Assembly: GCA_030432695.1 (NCBI GenBank)
Contig: JAUILN010000027.1
Coordinates: 1-64,000, forward strand
Source: a bacterium
GTDB lineage: Bacteria > Planctomycetota > UBA1135 > UBA2386
Direction: 5' to 3'
Length of the DNA: 64,000 nt
Part shown: piece by piece, positions 36,897 through 45,388 of the stretch
How positions within the stretch are numbered: position 1 is the stretch's first letter
Layout: each line of letters begins with the position of its first letter
Translations under genes and position numbers: made by a program
The notes under the pieces: generated by a model
What the model was told of the DNA's origin: nothing
Database searches by the model: none
What the model saw: only the letters and a program-made list of their open reading frames with translations

Positions 36897-38588
36897 TCAC
36901 TTCTCCGAGGCCTGGGCGATGGTGTTGAGGAAGGCCAGCATCAGCCGGCAGCGATGGTCCTGTTCGGTCGGGGCGTTGGGTCCGGTCGGCGGCCAGACGT
37001 CGGGTAGTCCGGTCTGGGAGTCGAGGGTCAGGAACGCCGTGGCGGTGTTCAGGTCGGCGGTGCTGTAGCGCGAATGGAACTGCAGCTCGATCCCCGACAA
37101 TGCGACGTCGCCGGCCAGGTTGAAGTTGAGGTTGCGGCGCGCGACCTCGGTCTGCAGCAGCGTCACCGGGTCGTAGATCAGGTTCCTCGCCTGGTCCGCG
37201 GGCGATGCCAGGGCGTCGGCGTAGATCCGGCCGGCGTAGTCGCCGTAGATCCAGGTGACCGACGTGCCGATCTGGGCCTCGCTCTCCGCCGGATAGCCGT
37301 CGGGGCTCGGGAAGGCGAAGGGCAGTCCGCCGATCTTGTCGAGTGCGGTGGTGATCCGGTCGAGCCGCACGAGCAGCGGGTCGAGCAGCGTCGCCGGCCC
37401 GAGGGAGCCTTCGAGAATGCGCGCCTGGGAGACCACGCGCGTCATCGGCAGGCTCACACGCGTCCAGTCCGGTGCTCCGGTGGCGTTCCGGAACTGCGGG
37501 CTCGCGAAGATCACCCCGAGGATCGCCTTGATGTCACCGTCGGCGCCCCATGCGTTCGTGCATGCCGTGAGCAGCGTGGGATCGACCGCCTGGTGGTCGC
37601 CGACGAAGTATTCGATCAGCTTCGTGCAGATGAACGCTTGGGTCTGCGGGGCTGCGACGAGATGGTCGCGGAACAGCGCCATCTCACGTGCGGCGTTGAG
37701 GTCGGTCTGGAAGGGCGGCACGACGCCCGGCGCATTGAATTGCGGGACCGGGCTGTTGGCGAAGACGACCTTCGGGCCGAAGTCGTGGCACGCCGCCAGG
37801 TATCCGGGGCTCCCGTCCTGGTTGACGATCATTCCCGACAGGATCAGCGTGACCATCGGGATGTCGACGTCGTTCGAGTAGTGCGGAGCGGCGGCCGGGC
37901 CGGGACTCAGCGTGTGCAGCTCCAGCACTTCCCGGGCGTAGTTCTCGTTGAGTCCGCGGGCCGGATTCGAGCAGTTGGTGTTGGAGTCGAGGTAGAAGCG
38001 CATCGCCGCGCTCTCCATGCTCCATTCGAGGAGGTCGGCGAAGTTGCCGAGAGCGCGCTGACGGAAGCCGTCGTTCTCGTGCCACTCGTAGTAGACCGCT
38101 GCCAGTTCGCCCGTCCCCGCGGTGGCCTTGACCTTGTCGATGCCGGTCGAGAAGTGCCGCTCCCAGAACTCGGTCATGAGTTCGCGGAGCTGGTAGTCGC
38201 TCGTGAGCGCGAGGACGATCTGCTTGGCGCGCAGCGTCTCACGGTCCCAGCCGTGGTTGGCACCTCCGGTGTAAGGTGGCGGCGGCAGGGGTTCCGGGGC
38301 GAACAGACTCATGTACGGCTGCGCACCGGCCGAGTAGCCGGTGGTCGGCGCATTGAGCTGGGCGGTCAAGTGGGCCTGCAGCAGCGGCTCGGTGGTGATG
38401 TTGGTCAGCTGCGTCGGCGTCGGACCGTAGGACGTGTGCCGGAGCACGTGGGCAACCTCTTCGCGGGACACGCTCTGGGCGGTCGCGGCGTCGAGGCCGA
38501 GCGTGAGGGTCAGGGCGAGCGGGGTGACCGCATTCGCGAAGCGCCTGCACGCGGAAGGCGAGCGCAGGCTCGCAGAAGTCACGGGCAT
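36897..38588 (-). CDS. DUF1800 family secreted protein
   Basis: A 563-residue DUF1800 protein and partner of the adjacent DUF1501 product. ATG 38588 has a strong ribosome site (GAGGAGAA, 3-4 bp before) and gives a signal peptide ending TAQS. Family landmarks include VAHVLRHTSYGPTP near the start, LRELMTEFWERHFS, the NYAREVLELHTLS motif and a C-terminal HRCRLMLAFLNTI. Unlike many relatives there is no long CnaB or repeat extension. It is the first gene of the pair, and the 218 bp upstream contain a palindromic repeat. Function unknown; the conserved acidic and His residues suggest a hydrolase-like or metal-binding role. Confidence 0.9.
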   Translation of the reverse strand: MPVTSASLRSPSACRRFANAVTPLALTLTLGLDAATAQSVSREEVAHVLRHTSYGPTPTQLTNITTEPLLQAHLTAQLNAPTTGYSAGAQPYMSLFAPEPLPPPPYTGGANHGWDRETLRAKQIVLALTSDYQLRELMTEFWERHFSTGIDKVKATAGTGELAAVYYEWHENDGFRQRALGNFADLLEWSMESAAMRFYLDSNTNCSNPARGLNENYAREVLELHTLSPGPAAAPHYSNDVDIPMVTLILSGMIVNQDGSPGYLAACHDFGPKVVFANSPVPQFNAPGVVPPFQTDLNAAREMALFRDHLVAAPQTQAFICTKLIEYFVGDHQAVDPTLLTACTNAWGADGDIKAILGVIFASPQFRNATGAPDWTRVSLPMTRVVSQARILEGSLGPATLLDPLLVRLDRITTALDKIGGLPFAFPSPDGYPAESEAQIGTSVTWIYGDYAGRIYADALASPADQARNLIYDPVTLLQTEVARRNLNFNLAGDVALSGIELQFHSRYSTADLNTATAFLTLDSQTGLPDVWPPTGPNAPTEQDHRCRLMLAFLNTIAQASEK

Positions 38589-38775
38589 GGGTTCTCCTCT
38601 CGATGGGATGGACGAGAGGGACACGTCCGGATGGATCGGCGCGGTTCTGAGAACACTGATTCGCCAAATCGGACGTGCAGGCGAACTGCAACACGACTCC
38701 GGTCTTGGCAGCCGAGGCACGTCGGTTCTGGAAATCGACGACTTTCGCAGCGCGCCCGCATGCCGACGAGTTCTT

Positions 38776-38800
38776 CCAACCGGTGCCAGGCACCAGTTGG
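38776..38800. repeat. intergenic palindromic repeat (copy 3)
   Basis: A 25-bp palindrome around a central A (arms CCAACCGGTGCC and GGCACCAGTTGG, one mismatch), followed by CAAGACTC. Located between the beta-helix and DUF1800 genes, both on the minus strand. Same family as copies 1, 2 and 4. Confidence 0.75.
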
Positions 38801-38806
38801 CAAGAC

Positions 38807-40000
38807 TCACTCGACCGGCACGACCCGCAGCCCCGAGATCCCCAGCTGGCTCGCTCCCGGCGCGAGCGTCAGCGCTTCCATCCAGAGACCCGAGAACGCC
38901 AATGCAGGTTCGTTCGGTATCGCGACCTGGAACTCCACCTCGCCGGTGAACGGGATGGTGCCGGCGCCGGCGAGCCACGCCCGGTCGGTCAACCAGAACG
39001 GCAGGTCGGTGCCCGGGATGAACCGCGGCCCGTGCGAGCGGAGGTCGACGAGCACCGCGGCGAGATCGTGCTCCACGCCCTCGATCGTTGCGGTCACGGT
39101 CCCGCCGATGCTCGCTTTGCCGTCCACGAACAGTCGCGGCTGATCGGCGATGCGGCGGATGCCGGGGTAGTCAGTGCCGATGAGCTGTGAGTCGGCGCTG
39201 ACGCGTGCGCCCGGGACTTCGATCGGATAGGGCCGATAGGGGTTCTGCGAGTCCCCGTGTGCGCCACCGTAGATCACGCTGCCACCGGTCACGAACACGC
39301 CGCCGTCGGCGCGGATGGCCGGCTGGCCCGCGCGCGCGGAGAGATGACACCGGCAGTACTTGGAGAAGCCTCCTCCCCAGCCGTGCGGGCCGTGCACTAC
39401 CGAGCCGACGACCACGAGGCGGCTGGCGTAGCGGAGCCAGATCGTCGCGAGCGTGGAGGTGTACTCGGACGCGTACGGCCAGAACACCTCGGAGTCGATG
39501 AGGGTCAGCTCCGATCCCCACAGCTGGACCATCCAATCCGGCGTTCCTCCGAACAATGGTCTGTTGGATATCGAGCAGCGTTCGACCTGCACGTGCTGTG
39601 AGTCATACACCCGCAGGCCGCCGTACTGCCTCCACCAGAGAAGCTGGTGAGGACCGATCTCGCTGTCGACGAAAGCGACCGTGCCTTCGCAGTTCCGGAT
39701 CACCGCTCCAGCGACCACGACTACGCCTCGGACGACGACCTGGACCCGGCGCGGGAGATCGGAGACCGTCAGCCCGGGAATGGTGGTCGATCCCTCGGCG
39801 CCGACCAGTTCGATCGACTTGGAGATCGACAACGCGTGTTCCTCATGGTGCGCGCCGTCGATCACGATCCGATCTCCAGGTCCCGCTGCCTCGAGGACCG
39901 GTGCGATCGCGTCGTCGGCCCCGACCGTCCACTGCCGTTGCGCCGGGACCGAGGTCAGTAGGAGGAGTGTGAGAGCGACCGCCAGTCCGATTTCCTTCAT
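38807..40000 (-). CDS. secreted right-handed beta-helix-like protein
   Basis: A 397-residue secreted protein. The signal peptide (MKEIGLAVALTLLLLTSVPAQ) precedes a segment of the style AGPGDRIVIDGAHHEEHAL, then SIELVGAEGSTTI, which is how planctomycete pectate-lyase-like beta-helix domains begin. Short repeating strands follow to about residue 290 (VEGRCSI-like turns, VVVGSVVHGPHGWGG, VFVTGGSVIYGGAHG). The final ~100 residues form a separate beta domain. No polysaccharide-lyase catalytic residues could be assigned. It is divergent from sigma fusion B with only 67 bp between the starts, and a TAGACT box lies 7 bp upstream of its ATG; the two genes may share control. Confidence 0.75.
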   Translation of the reverse strand: MKEIGLAVALTLLLLTSVPAQRQWTVGADDAIAPVLEAAGPGDRIVIDGAHHEEHALSISKSIELVGAEGSTTIPGLTVSDLPRRVQVVVRGVVVVAGAVIRNCEGTVAFVDSEIGPHQLLWWRQYGGLRVYDSQHVQVERCSISNRPLFGGTPDWMVQLWGSELTLIDSEVFWPYASEYTSTLATIWLRYASRLVVVGSVVHGPHGWGGGFSKYCRCHLSARAGQPAIRADGGVFVTGGSVIYGGAHGDSQNPYRPYPIEVPGARVSADSQLIGTDYPGIRRIADQPRLFVDGKASIGGTVTATIEGVEHDLAAVLVDLRSHGPRFIPGTDLPFWLTDRAWLAGAGTIPFTGEVEFQVAIPNEPALAFSGLWMEALTLAPGASQLGISGLRVVPVE

Positions 40001-40030
40001 GCTCGGAGTCTAGTCGAATCCGCGATCGAC

Positions 40031-40056
40031 CGTGACACCGCCGAAGCCCCGGACAA
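40031..40056 (+). promoter_or_regulatory. conserved element CGTGAC-N12-CCGGACAA upstream of sigma fusion B
   Basis: CGTGAC at 40031-40036 and CCGGACAA at 40049-40056, 11 bp before the GTG at 40068. It fills most of the 67-bp space between two divergent genes, so it could act on either. Same element as at 23904 and 53038. Confidence 0.6.
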
Positions 40057-40067
40057 CGGAAGGGAGC

Positions 40068-43000
40068 GTGCACCCACTCACCGACCAGTTCGAACGGTTC
40101 CGTCGCCACGGTGACCTCGACGCCCTCGCCGCGGTGTTCGACGCGACCGCGCCCAAACTGCTGCGCGTCGCGATGCACGTGACCGACGATCCGCACGAGG
40201 CGGACGACCTGGTGCAGCAGGCGTTCCTGATCGCGATCCGGCGGGCGGCGGACTTCGACGCGGGGCAGGAGTTCGAACCGTGGCTCACGGGCATCCTTCG
40301 GCATCTGGCGCGCAATGCGTCGCGGCGGCGGATGGCGCGGTCGGCGATGGAGCAGCCGGTCGAGCCGACACTGGTCGACGAGCGGGTGCGGCGGCCGGAG
40401 GCGGACTCGGAGTCCGAGGAACTGCGGCGGGTGCTGCGTAGCCACATCGAGCGGTTGCCGGAACCGCAGCGCCAGGTGCTGTTGCTGCAGTTGGAGCACG
40501 GGCTCGGGCCGGCGGAGATCGCCGAGGTCTTGAACGTCTCGCCGGGCTCGGTGCGCATGCGGTTGCAGCGCGGGCGCGAGGCATTGCGCGGGATGCTGCC
40601 GGCGGGGGTGGGAGTGGCTGCGTTGGTGAGTGGTCGCTCGGCGTTGGCGGCGGTGCGCGCGGAGGTCCTCGCCGCGGCGGCGGGGACGACGGGGGCCGTG
40701 GGGTCCGTGGGAGTCGTGTCCGGGATCGGGGTGTTGGCGATGAAGAAGTGGATCGTGGGATTGGCAGCCGTGGTACTGGTGGCGTGGGGACTGCTGGTGT
40801 TCGCGCCGTTCGGCGCCTCGGCGAGCCAGAGCGGATCAGGCTCGGGACCGGTCGTAGTCGCGCAAGGTGTGCTTGGCCGCGAGGCGGGTGCGGAGGCGGC
40901 AGCAGGAACTGGATGGTCCGAGCGCACGGAGATCGCCGATTCTTTCGAAGCGGCCGCGACCTCCGCCCTGTTGACGGGCCGCGCCGTCGATGAGCACGGT
41001 GTGGCGCTGGCGGGTGTGACGGTTCGGCTGTACGGCGGGTGGAGGGCCCGAACACCTGCTGCCCGGATCGCGAAGGACGTCCATCTGCTTCGCCACGGTC
41101 CGCTCGATTGGGAAGATCCTGAGGCGGTGACGACCGGGGAAGACGGCCGCTTCGTGTTCCGAATCGAACCACCCGAGAAGCTCGAGTTCGAGCTACGGCT
41201 CACGGCTCCGGGTCGTGTGGCCGCGCAGCTCCAATGGGAGCGTCTGCCCTTGGGGAGGGTCACGGACGCGGGTGACCTGCGTATCGAACTCGGAATCCAG
41301 CCGAGTGGTCGCGTCGTGGACGCTCACGGTTTCGTGGTTCCCGAGGGTGTAGTGCGGCTGGTGCGGAGCGCGGGGCAGTCTGCAGAGGCCTACCAGGAGT
41401 CCCAGGGGTACGGCCGCATCGAGGAGGACGGGAGGTTCGCATCGACCACGGCTGTTCTACCTGGGATGTACGAGGTGAAGGTCTCGCGCCGAGCGCAGCC
41501 GCTGGAGCTCGTGCGGCCCGATGGTGCCGTGCTCGTCGATGCGACTCACAAGGATCTGCGGATCGTGGTGGCCGAATCACGGACAGAGGCTCCGGTGGCG
41601 ATCCGGGGCGTGGTCGTGGGGCCTTCGGGTGAGCCGGTGCAGAGCGCGCGCGTGGTGGCGGGATCGGACGACTCGCGCGACCCCAGATCGCTACCGAGGT
41701 CCGAGACCTTGTCCGCGGCCGATGGCACGTTCACTCTTTGGCGGCGGCCGGGCAGCGATGCCGCCGCGACTGTGATCTCCGCACATCGGAGTGGTTACGC
41801 GGATGTCGCCACGAAGGAATCGCTCGCCTGGGGTGAGTCCGGAGTGCGCCTCCAACTCCCGCCCGGCGGTGACGTGCGGCTGGTGGTCCGCGAGTCCGAC
41901 CGTGGTGTTCCGGTCGACTTCTATGGAGTTCGATACGAGGAGTGCGTGCCCGGGCGAGCCTCTTCCCTGGAGGTCGCACGCGTCGCGCACGGTGGTCGAC
42001 ACGCCGAGGGCGTGCTCGACCTTCCTCTGCTGACTCCGGGTTCCTACCGCGTCGAGGTCGTCGTAGCGACCAGCCTGGGTGTCACGGTCATCGGCTCTGC
42101 GGAGTTCGTTGCGAGCGCCGGCCAGCAGAGCGTCGTCGACGTGTCGGTGGAGCTGTTGCGCGAGCAGGAAGTGCTGGTCGTCGATGAGCACGGAGACTCG
42201 GTCGAAGGGGCCACCATCGAAGTGCTTCGCGCGAACGATGGCGGGAAGATCGATCTGCAGCGGTGGGTGCTCGATCCGGACAGCGGCACGGTCGGTGGCT
42301 ACTCGGCGACCCGGGAATTCTCGACCCTTACCGACGCGCGCGGCATCGCTTTGGTGCGGTTCGCCCCGGGCGCGGATCGGGGGCTACGGCTACCTGGCCC
42401 GCGGCACGTTCCGCAGGTGGTGCAGCCTTTGCCCGATGTGAGCGAGCAGCCGGTGCGCATCGAGGTCGCTCGCGGCGTGACGCTTCGCCTGAACCTCGGG
42501 CCGCGCGCGGCGATCGAAAGTCTTTGGCGTTCGAGCGAGGGGGACGGCGTCGAGCACCCCCTTTGGGTGGCGCTGCACGGTCGCGGCGACGTGGGCTCGC
42601 TCAACGTGCCGCCAGGATTCCGCGGCCACAACGGCATCCCGGTCTCGGAAGACGGCTCGGTCCTCATCGAGGGACTCCTGCCCGGACGGTGGACTGGGCA
42701 GCTGTTCTGGAACGAGTTCGTCCAGGCGGCCGGGCGCGAAGGCAGTCCGGTCCGGCGCAGCGGCACCAATGGCTGTGTCCTCTTCGATCGTCTGCAGATC
42801 GATCCCGAAGGCCCCGAGACGCTCGACGTCGACCTCTCGGACTGGGCCAAGCTGCCCATTGCCTTGCATCTGTGGACAGGCGAACTCTCCTGCGAGTTCA
42901 ACTGCGCAGCGTTCCGCCTGGATCCGGCGACTGGAGAGAACTTCCGGCCGTTGCACTGCGCGCAGCTCGGCCAATCATTGAACGGGTGGTTCGAGTGCTC

Positions 43001-43487
43001 GCTACCGGCCGGTCGGTGGCGACTTGTCGGCCAATGGCGGAACGGCGACGAATGGTCCAGCTTGCCGGACACCGAGTTCCAGGTCGCAGCGCAGGACGTT
43101 GGCGCGCCGATCCGCCAGGACATCCACCTGGACCTCCCGCTCGCGCGTTGCCCGCTGCGGATCCTCGACCCCGACGGGTCGCCCGTCACCGGCCTGGCGC
43201 TCCGCCGCCCAGGTCCCGTGTCCCTCGACCCGGGGCGCGATCGGGTTCTCCCAGCCACCGACGCGGACGGCCGTACGTCGCTGCACGCAACATCGGGCCC
43301 CATCCACCTCCGCGCGTACCGAGCCCCGCTCCGTGACGACGCCGCCTTCGAAGCCTGGCGCCGCGACCACCCCGATGCCGACCCGTCCCTCCGCCTGATC
43401 GATCTCGGCACCATCGAGTTGCTGCGCGGCGAGAACCCCGAGCGCAGCATCCACCTACCTCCCGGATGGCGCGATCTCCCCGACTGA
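40068..43487 (+). CDS. ECF sigma factor fused to membrane anchor and large repeat region (fusion B)
   Basis: A 1,139-residue paralog of fusion A. Sigma region 2 is at about 1-88 (FRRHGDLDALAAVFD, EADDLVQQAFLIAI), sigma region 4 at ~120-178 (LPEPQRQVLLLQLEHGLG, VSPGSVRMRLQRGREAL), and hydrophobic stretches at 200-250 meet at MKKW. The in-frame ATG at 40740 is codon 225, the same position as in fusion C. The outer region has the family blocks, somewhat diverged (GLRLPGPRHVPQV, RRDHPDADPSLRLIDLG) and ends LPPGWRDLPD. The start is GTG 40068; the GTG at 40032 lies inside the conserved regulatory element and is rejected for that reason. It converges on the TPR lipoprotein gene with 7 bp between stops. 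Confidence 0.88.
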   Translation: MHPLTDQFERFRRHGDLDALAAVFDATAPKLLRVAMHVTDDPHEADDLVQQAFLIAIRRAADFDAGQEFEPWLTGILRHLARNASRRRMARSAMEQPVEPTLVDERVRRPEADSESEELRRVLRSHIERLPEPQRQVLLLQLEHGLGPAEIAEVLNVSPGSVRMRLQRGREALRGMLPAGVGVAALVSGRSALAAVRAEVLAAAAGTTGAVGSVGVVSGIGVLAMKKWIVGLAAVVLVAWGLLVFAPFGASASQSGSGSGPVVVAQGVLGREAGAEAAAGTGWSERTEIADSFEAAATSALLTGRAVDEHGVALAGVTVRLYGGWRARTPAARIAKDVHLLRHGPLDWEDPEAVTTGEDGRFVFRIEPPEKLEFELRLTAPGRVAAQLQWERLPLGRVTDAGDLRIELGIQPSGRVVDAHGFVVPEGVVRLVRSAGQSAEAYQESQGYGRIEEDGRFASTTAVLPGMYEVKVSRRAQPLELVRPDGAVLVDATHKDLRIVVAESRTEAPVAIRGVVVGPSGEPVQSARVVAGSDDSRDPRSLPRSETLSAADGTFTLWRRPGSDAAATVISAHRSGYADVATKESLAWGESGVRLQLPPGGDVRLVVRESDRGVPVDFYGVRYEECVPGRASSLEVARVAHGGRHAEGVLDLPLLTPGSYRVEVVVATSLGVTVIGSAEFVASAGQQSVVDVSVELLREQEVLVVDEHGDSVEGATIEVLRANDGGKIDLQRWVLDPDSGTVGGYSATREFSTLTDARGIALVRFAPGADRGLRLPGPRHVPQVVQPLPDVSEQPVRIEVARGVTLRLNLGPRAAIESLWRSSEGDGVEHPLWVALHGRGDVGSLNVPPGFRGHNGIPVSEDGSVLIEGLLPGRWTGQLFWNEFVQAAGREGSPVRRSGTNGCVLFDRLQIDPEGPETLDVDLSDWAKLPIALHLWTGELSCEFNCAAFRLDPATGENFRPLHCAQLGQSLNGWFECSLPAGRWRLVGQWRNGDEWSSLPDTEFQVAAQDVGAPIRQDIHLDLPLARCPLRILDPDGSPVTGLALRRPGPVSLDPGRDRVLPATDADGRTSLHATSGPIHLRAYRAPLRDDAAFEAWRRDHPDADPSLRLIDLGTIELLRGENPERSIHLPPGWRDLPD

Positions 43488-43494
43488 CCGCTCG

Positions 43495-45231
43495 CTAACC
43501 ACCCCCCACCTCCGCCTCCACCCGCGGCAGACACTCCGGGCAGTAGCTGTGCGTGAACCGCGCCTCGGAGTGCTCGTCGATGTAGCGCTCCAGCTGCGAC
43601 CACGCCCCGTCCTCGTCGCGGATCTTCTTGCAGTAGCAGCAGATCGGCAGGAGGCCCTGCAGCACCTTCAGCTCCCGGCGATGCGCTTCCGCCACGCTGG
43701 TCTGATCGAGCAGCTCGCGGTGCGTCTTGGCGAGTTCGGCGTGGGCGCGGGCCAGACTGCGGTGGGCGCGCAGGCGGAGCCGCCAGGTGAAGGTGACGGT
43801 AAGGGCCAGGCCGGCGAGCAAGCCGGCGATGAGCCACGCAGACATGCGTGCCGAGCGTTCGGCTGCGACCTCTGCCGCGAGCACCTCGAGGTCGTGTTCG
43901 CGCTGCAATGCGTCGAAGCGCGCGTGCAGGGCGATGAGGTGCTCTTGGGCGTGGGCGTCGACCACCGGGCCGAAGCCGGCGGTGAGGAGCATCGCGTCGT
44001 AGGCGTCCTCGTAGTCTCCCCGCTGGGCCGCCAGTTGGGCCATCGTCGGCAGGATCGAGAGGATCAGCTCGCGGTCGCCGGCCTGGTGGGCCTGTTCGAA
44101 CGCCGACTCGAGCAGTCGCTCGGCATCGTCGAACTGGTCGCGGCGGAACTGGATGCGGCCCAGGGCGGCCTCTCCGCGCATCCGGACATCGCCCGGGTCG
44201 ATCCCCTCGGACAGTTCGAGCGCGGTGCGCGCATGGCTGACCGCGTCCTCTACACGGCCGAGATCGGTCAACACGATCGCGGTGTTCAGGTGTAGTTGCG
44301 CCGAACTCATCCGGTCGGCCAGGCCCTGGGAGAGGAGCAGGGCTGCGACGTCCATCTCGAGGGCCTCGTCGTAGCGACCCATCCGGTGCAGCGCCGCGCC
44401 GATGTTCTGGCGCGCGACCAGCTCCAGGCGCCGGTGGCCCTGCCAGATCTCGAGCGTCTTGCGGTAATGGTCGACGGCGAGCTCTGGACAGTGGAGGAAG
44501 TCGTAGGCCGCGCCGAGGTCATTGGAGAGATCGGCCTGGATGCCCGCCGGGATCGTTCCTGGTGCGAAGCCCTCGTCCGCGAGGTTGCGCGTCTGGAGCA
44601 GAACCTCGAGCCCGGCGAGGTGCCGGCCGGCGTCGAGCAGGGTGCGGCCGCGGAGGATGCCGCTCTGGATCTCGCGCCGGAAGTCGTCGAGACCGTGGGC
44701 GATCCGGAACGCCTCTTCGCTGGCGTCGAGGGCCTCCCCATGGCGCTGTTGTGTGGTGCGGAGCCGCGCGGTGGCGCGCAGGTTCTGCCAATGGAGATCC
44801 GGGTCGGCAGTGGTTGCCGCGGCGACCTGCGCGCGTCGTAGCCAGCGCTCCGCGTCTTCGAGCTGACCGCCATTGGTGAGCGCTCGGCTCATCGACAGGG
44901 CGAGAGCGTGGCGTTGCGCGGGCGGCGTATCCGGCCCGAGTCTGCGCTCGGCGCGGAGACCGAGTTCGACGGCTCGGTCCGGCTCGCGGTTGCAGGTCAG
45001 TCGCGTCAGCTCGACGAGGGCCTCGGTGAGCGCATCGCCCTCCAGGGATTCGAGGGAGGCGGCGAGAGCCTCCACCCGCTCCTGGCGCTGGGCGGTCGTG
45101 GGGGTCGTCGGTTGCGGCGGTCGTTCCGAACAGGCCGCGAGGAGCAGCCAGAGGACGGCGCCGAGCGAGCAGAGACGGAGCGAGTGCGGACGGAACCCGG
45201 ACGAGTGGAGTGGGGTCGGCGAGGGGGGCAT
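43495..45231 (-). CDS. TPR lipoprotein/membrane protein with C-terminal CxxC...CxxC (LLPIC) tail
   Basis: A 578-residue protein with sensor-like layout. A lipoprotein signal (LWLLLAAC, Cys34) leads to about seven TPR repeats (60-420), a short coil, a membrane helix near 460-480 (WLIAGLLAGLALTVTFTW), a second coiled segment and a tail beginning LLPICCYCKKIRDEDGAW. In the tail Cys531/Cys534 and Cys564/Cys567 form two CxxC pairs that likely bind zinc. This LLPIC...CPEC motif is usually attached to PAS, histidine-kinase or response-regulator proteins; here it ends a TPR transmembrane protein with no kinase. The TPRs would face the periplasm and the tail the cytoplasm. It is divergent from sigma fusion D (157 bp). 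Confidence 0.85.
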   Translation of the reverse strand: MPPSPTPLHSSGFRPHSLRLCSLGAVLWLLLAACSERPPQPTTPTTAQRQERVEALAASLESLEGDALTEALVELTRLTCNREPDRAVELGLRAERRLGPDTPPAQRHALALSMSRALTNGGQLEDAERWLRRAQVAAATTADPDLHWQNLRATARLRTTQQRHGEALDASEEAFRIAHGLDDFRREIQSGILRGRTLLDAGRHLAGLEVLLQTRNLADEGFAPGTIPAGIQADLSNDLGAAYDFLHCPELAVDHYRKTLEIWQGHRRLELVARQNIGAALHRMGRYDEALEMDVAALLLSQGLADRMSSAQLHLNTAIVLTDLGRVEDAVSHARTALELSEGIDPGDVRMRGEAALGRIQFRRDQFDDAERLLESAFEQAHQAGDRELILSILPTMAQLAAQRGDYEDAYDAMLLTAGFGPVVDAHAQEHLIALHARFDALQREHDLEVLAAEVAAERSARMSAWLIAGLLAGLALTVTFTWRLRLRAHRSLARAHAELAKTHRELLDQTSVAEAHRRELKVLQGLLPICCYCKKIRDEDGAWSQLERYIDEHSEARFTHSYCPECLPRVEAEVGGG

Positions 45232-45388
45232 CGCGGACGGGTGGCAGGGAGGGACGGAGGTCCGAGCGTAGACCGATCACCACGCTCAGGCATCCGGAAG
45301 GACCCGGGCCGAGGGGTGGGGGCGGGAACGAGCGGATTCCTGCTGCTTCCCGGAGTCGATTCCGGAGACCCTGGCAACGAACCTCCCG

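Noticed and set aside
40032..40067. Upstream GTG starts for fusions B (40032) and C (53039)
   Set aside because: They lie inside the conserved CGTGAC box; the equivalent GTG in fusion A is out of frame, and protein similarity among the three begins only at the downstream GTG.
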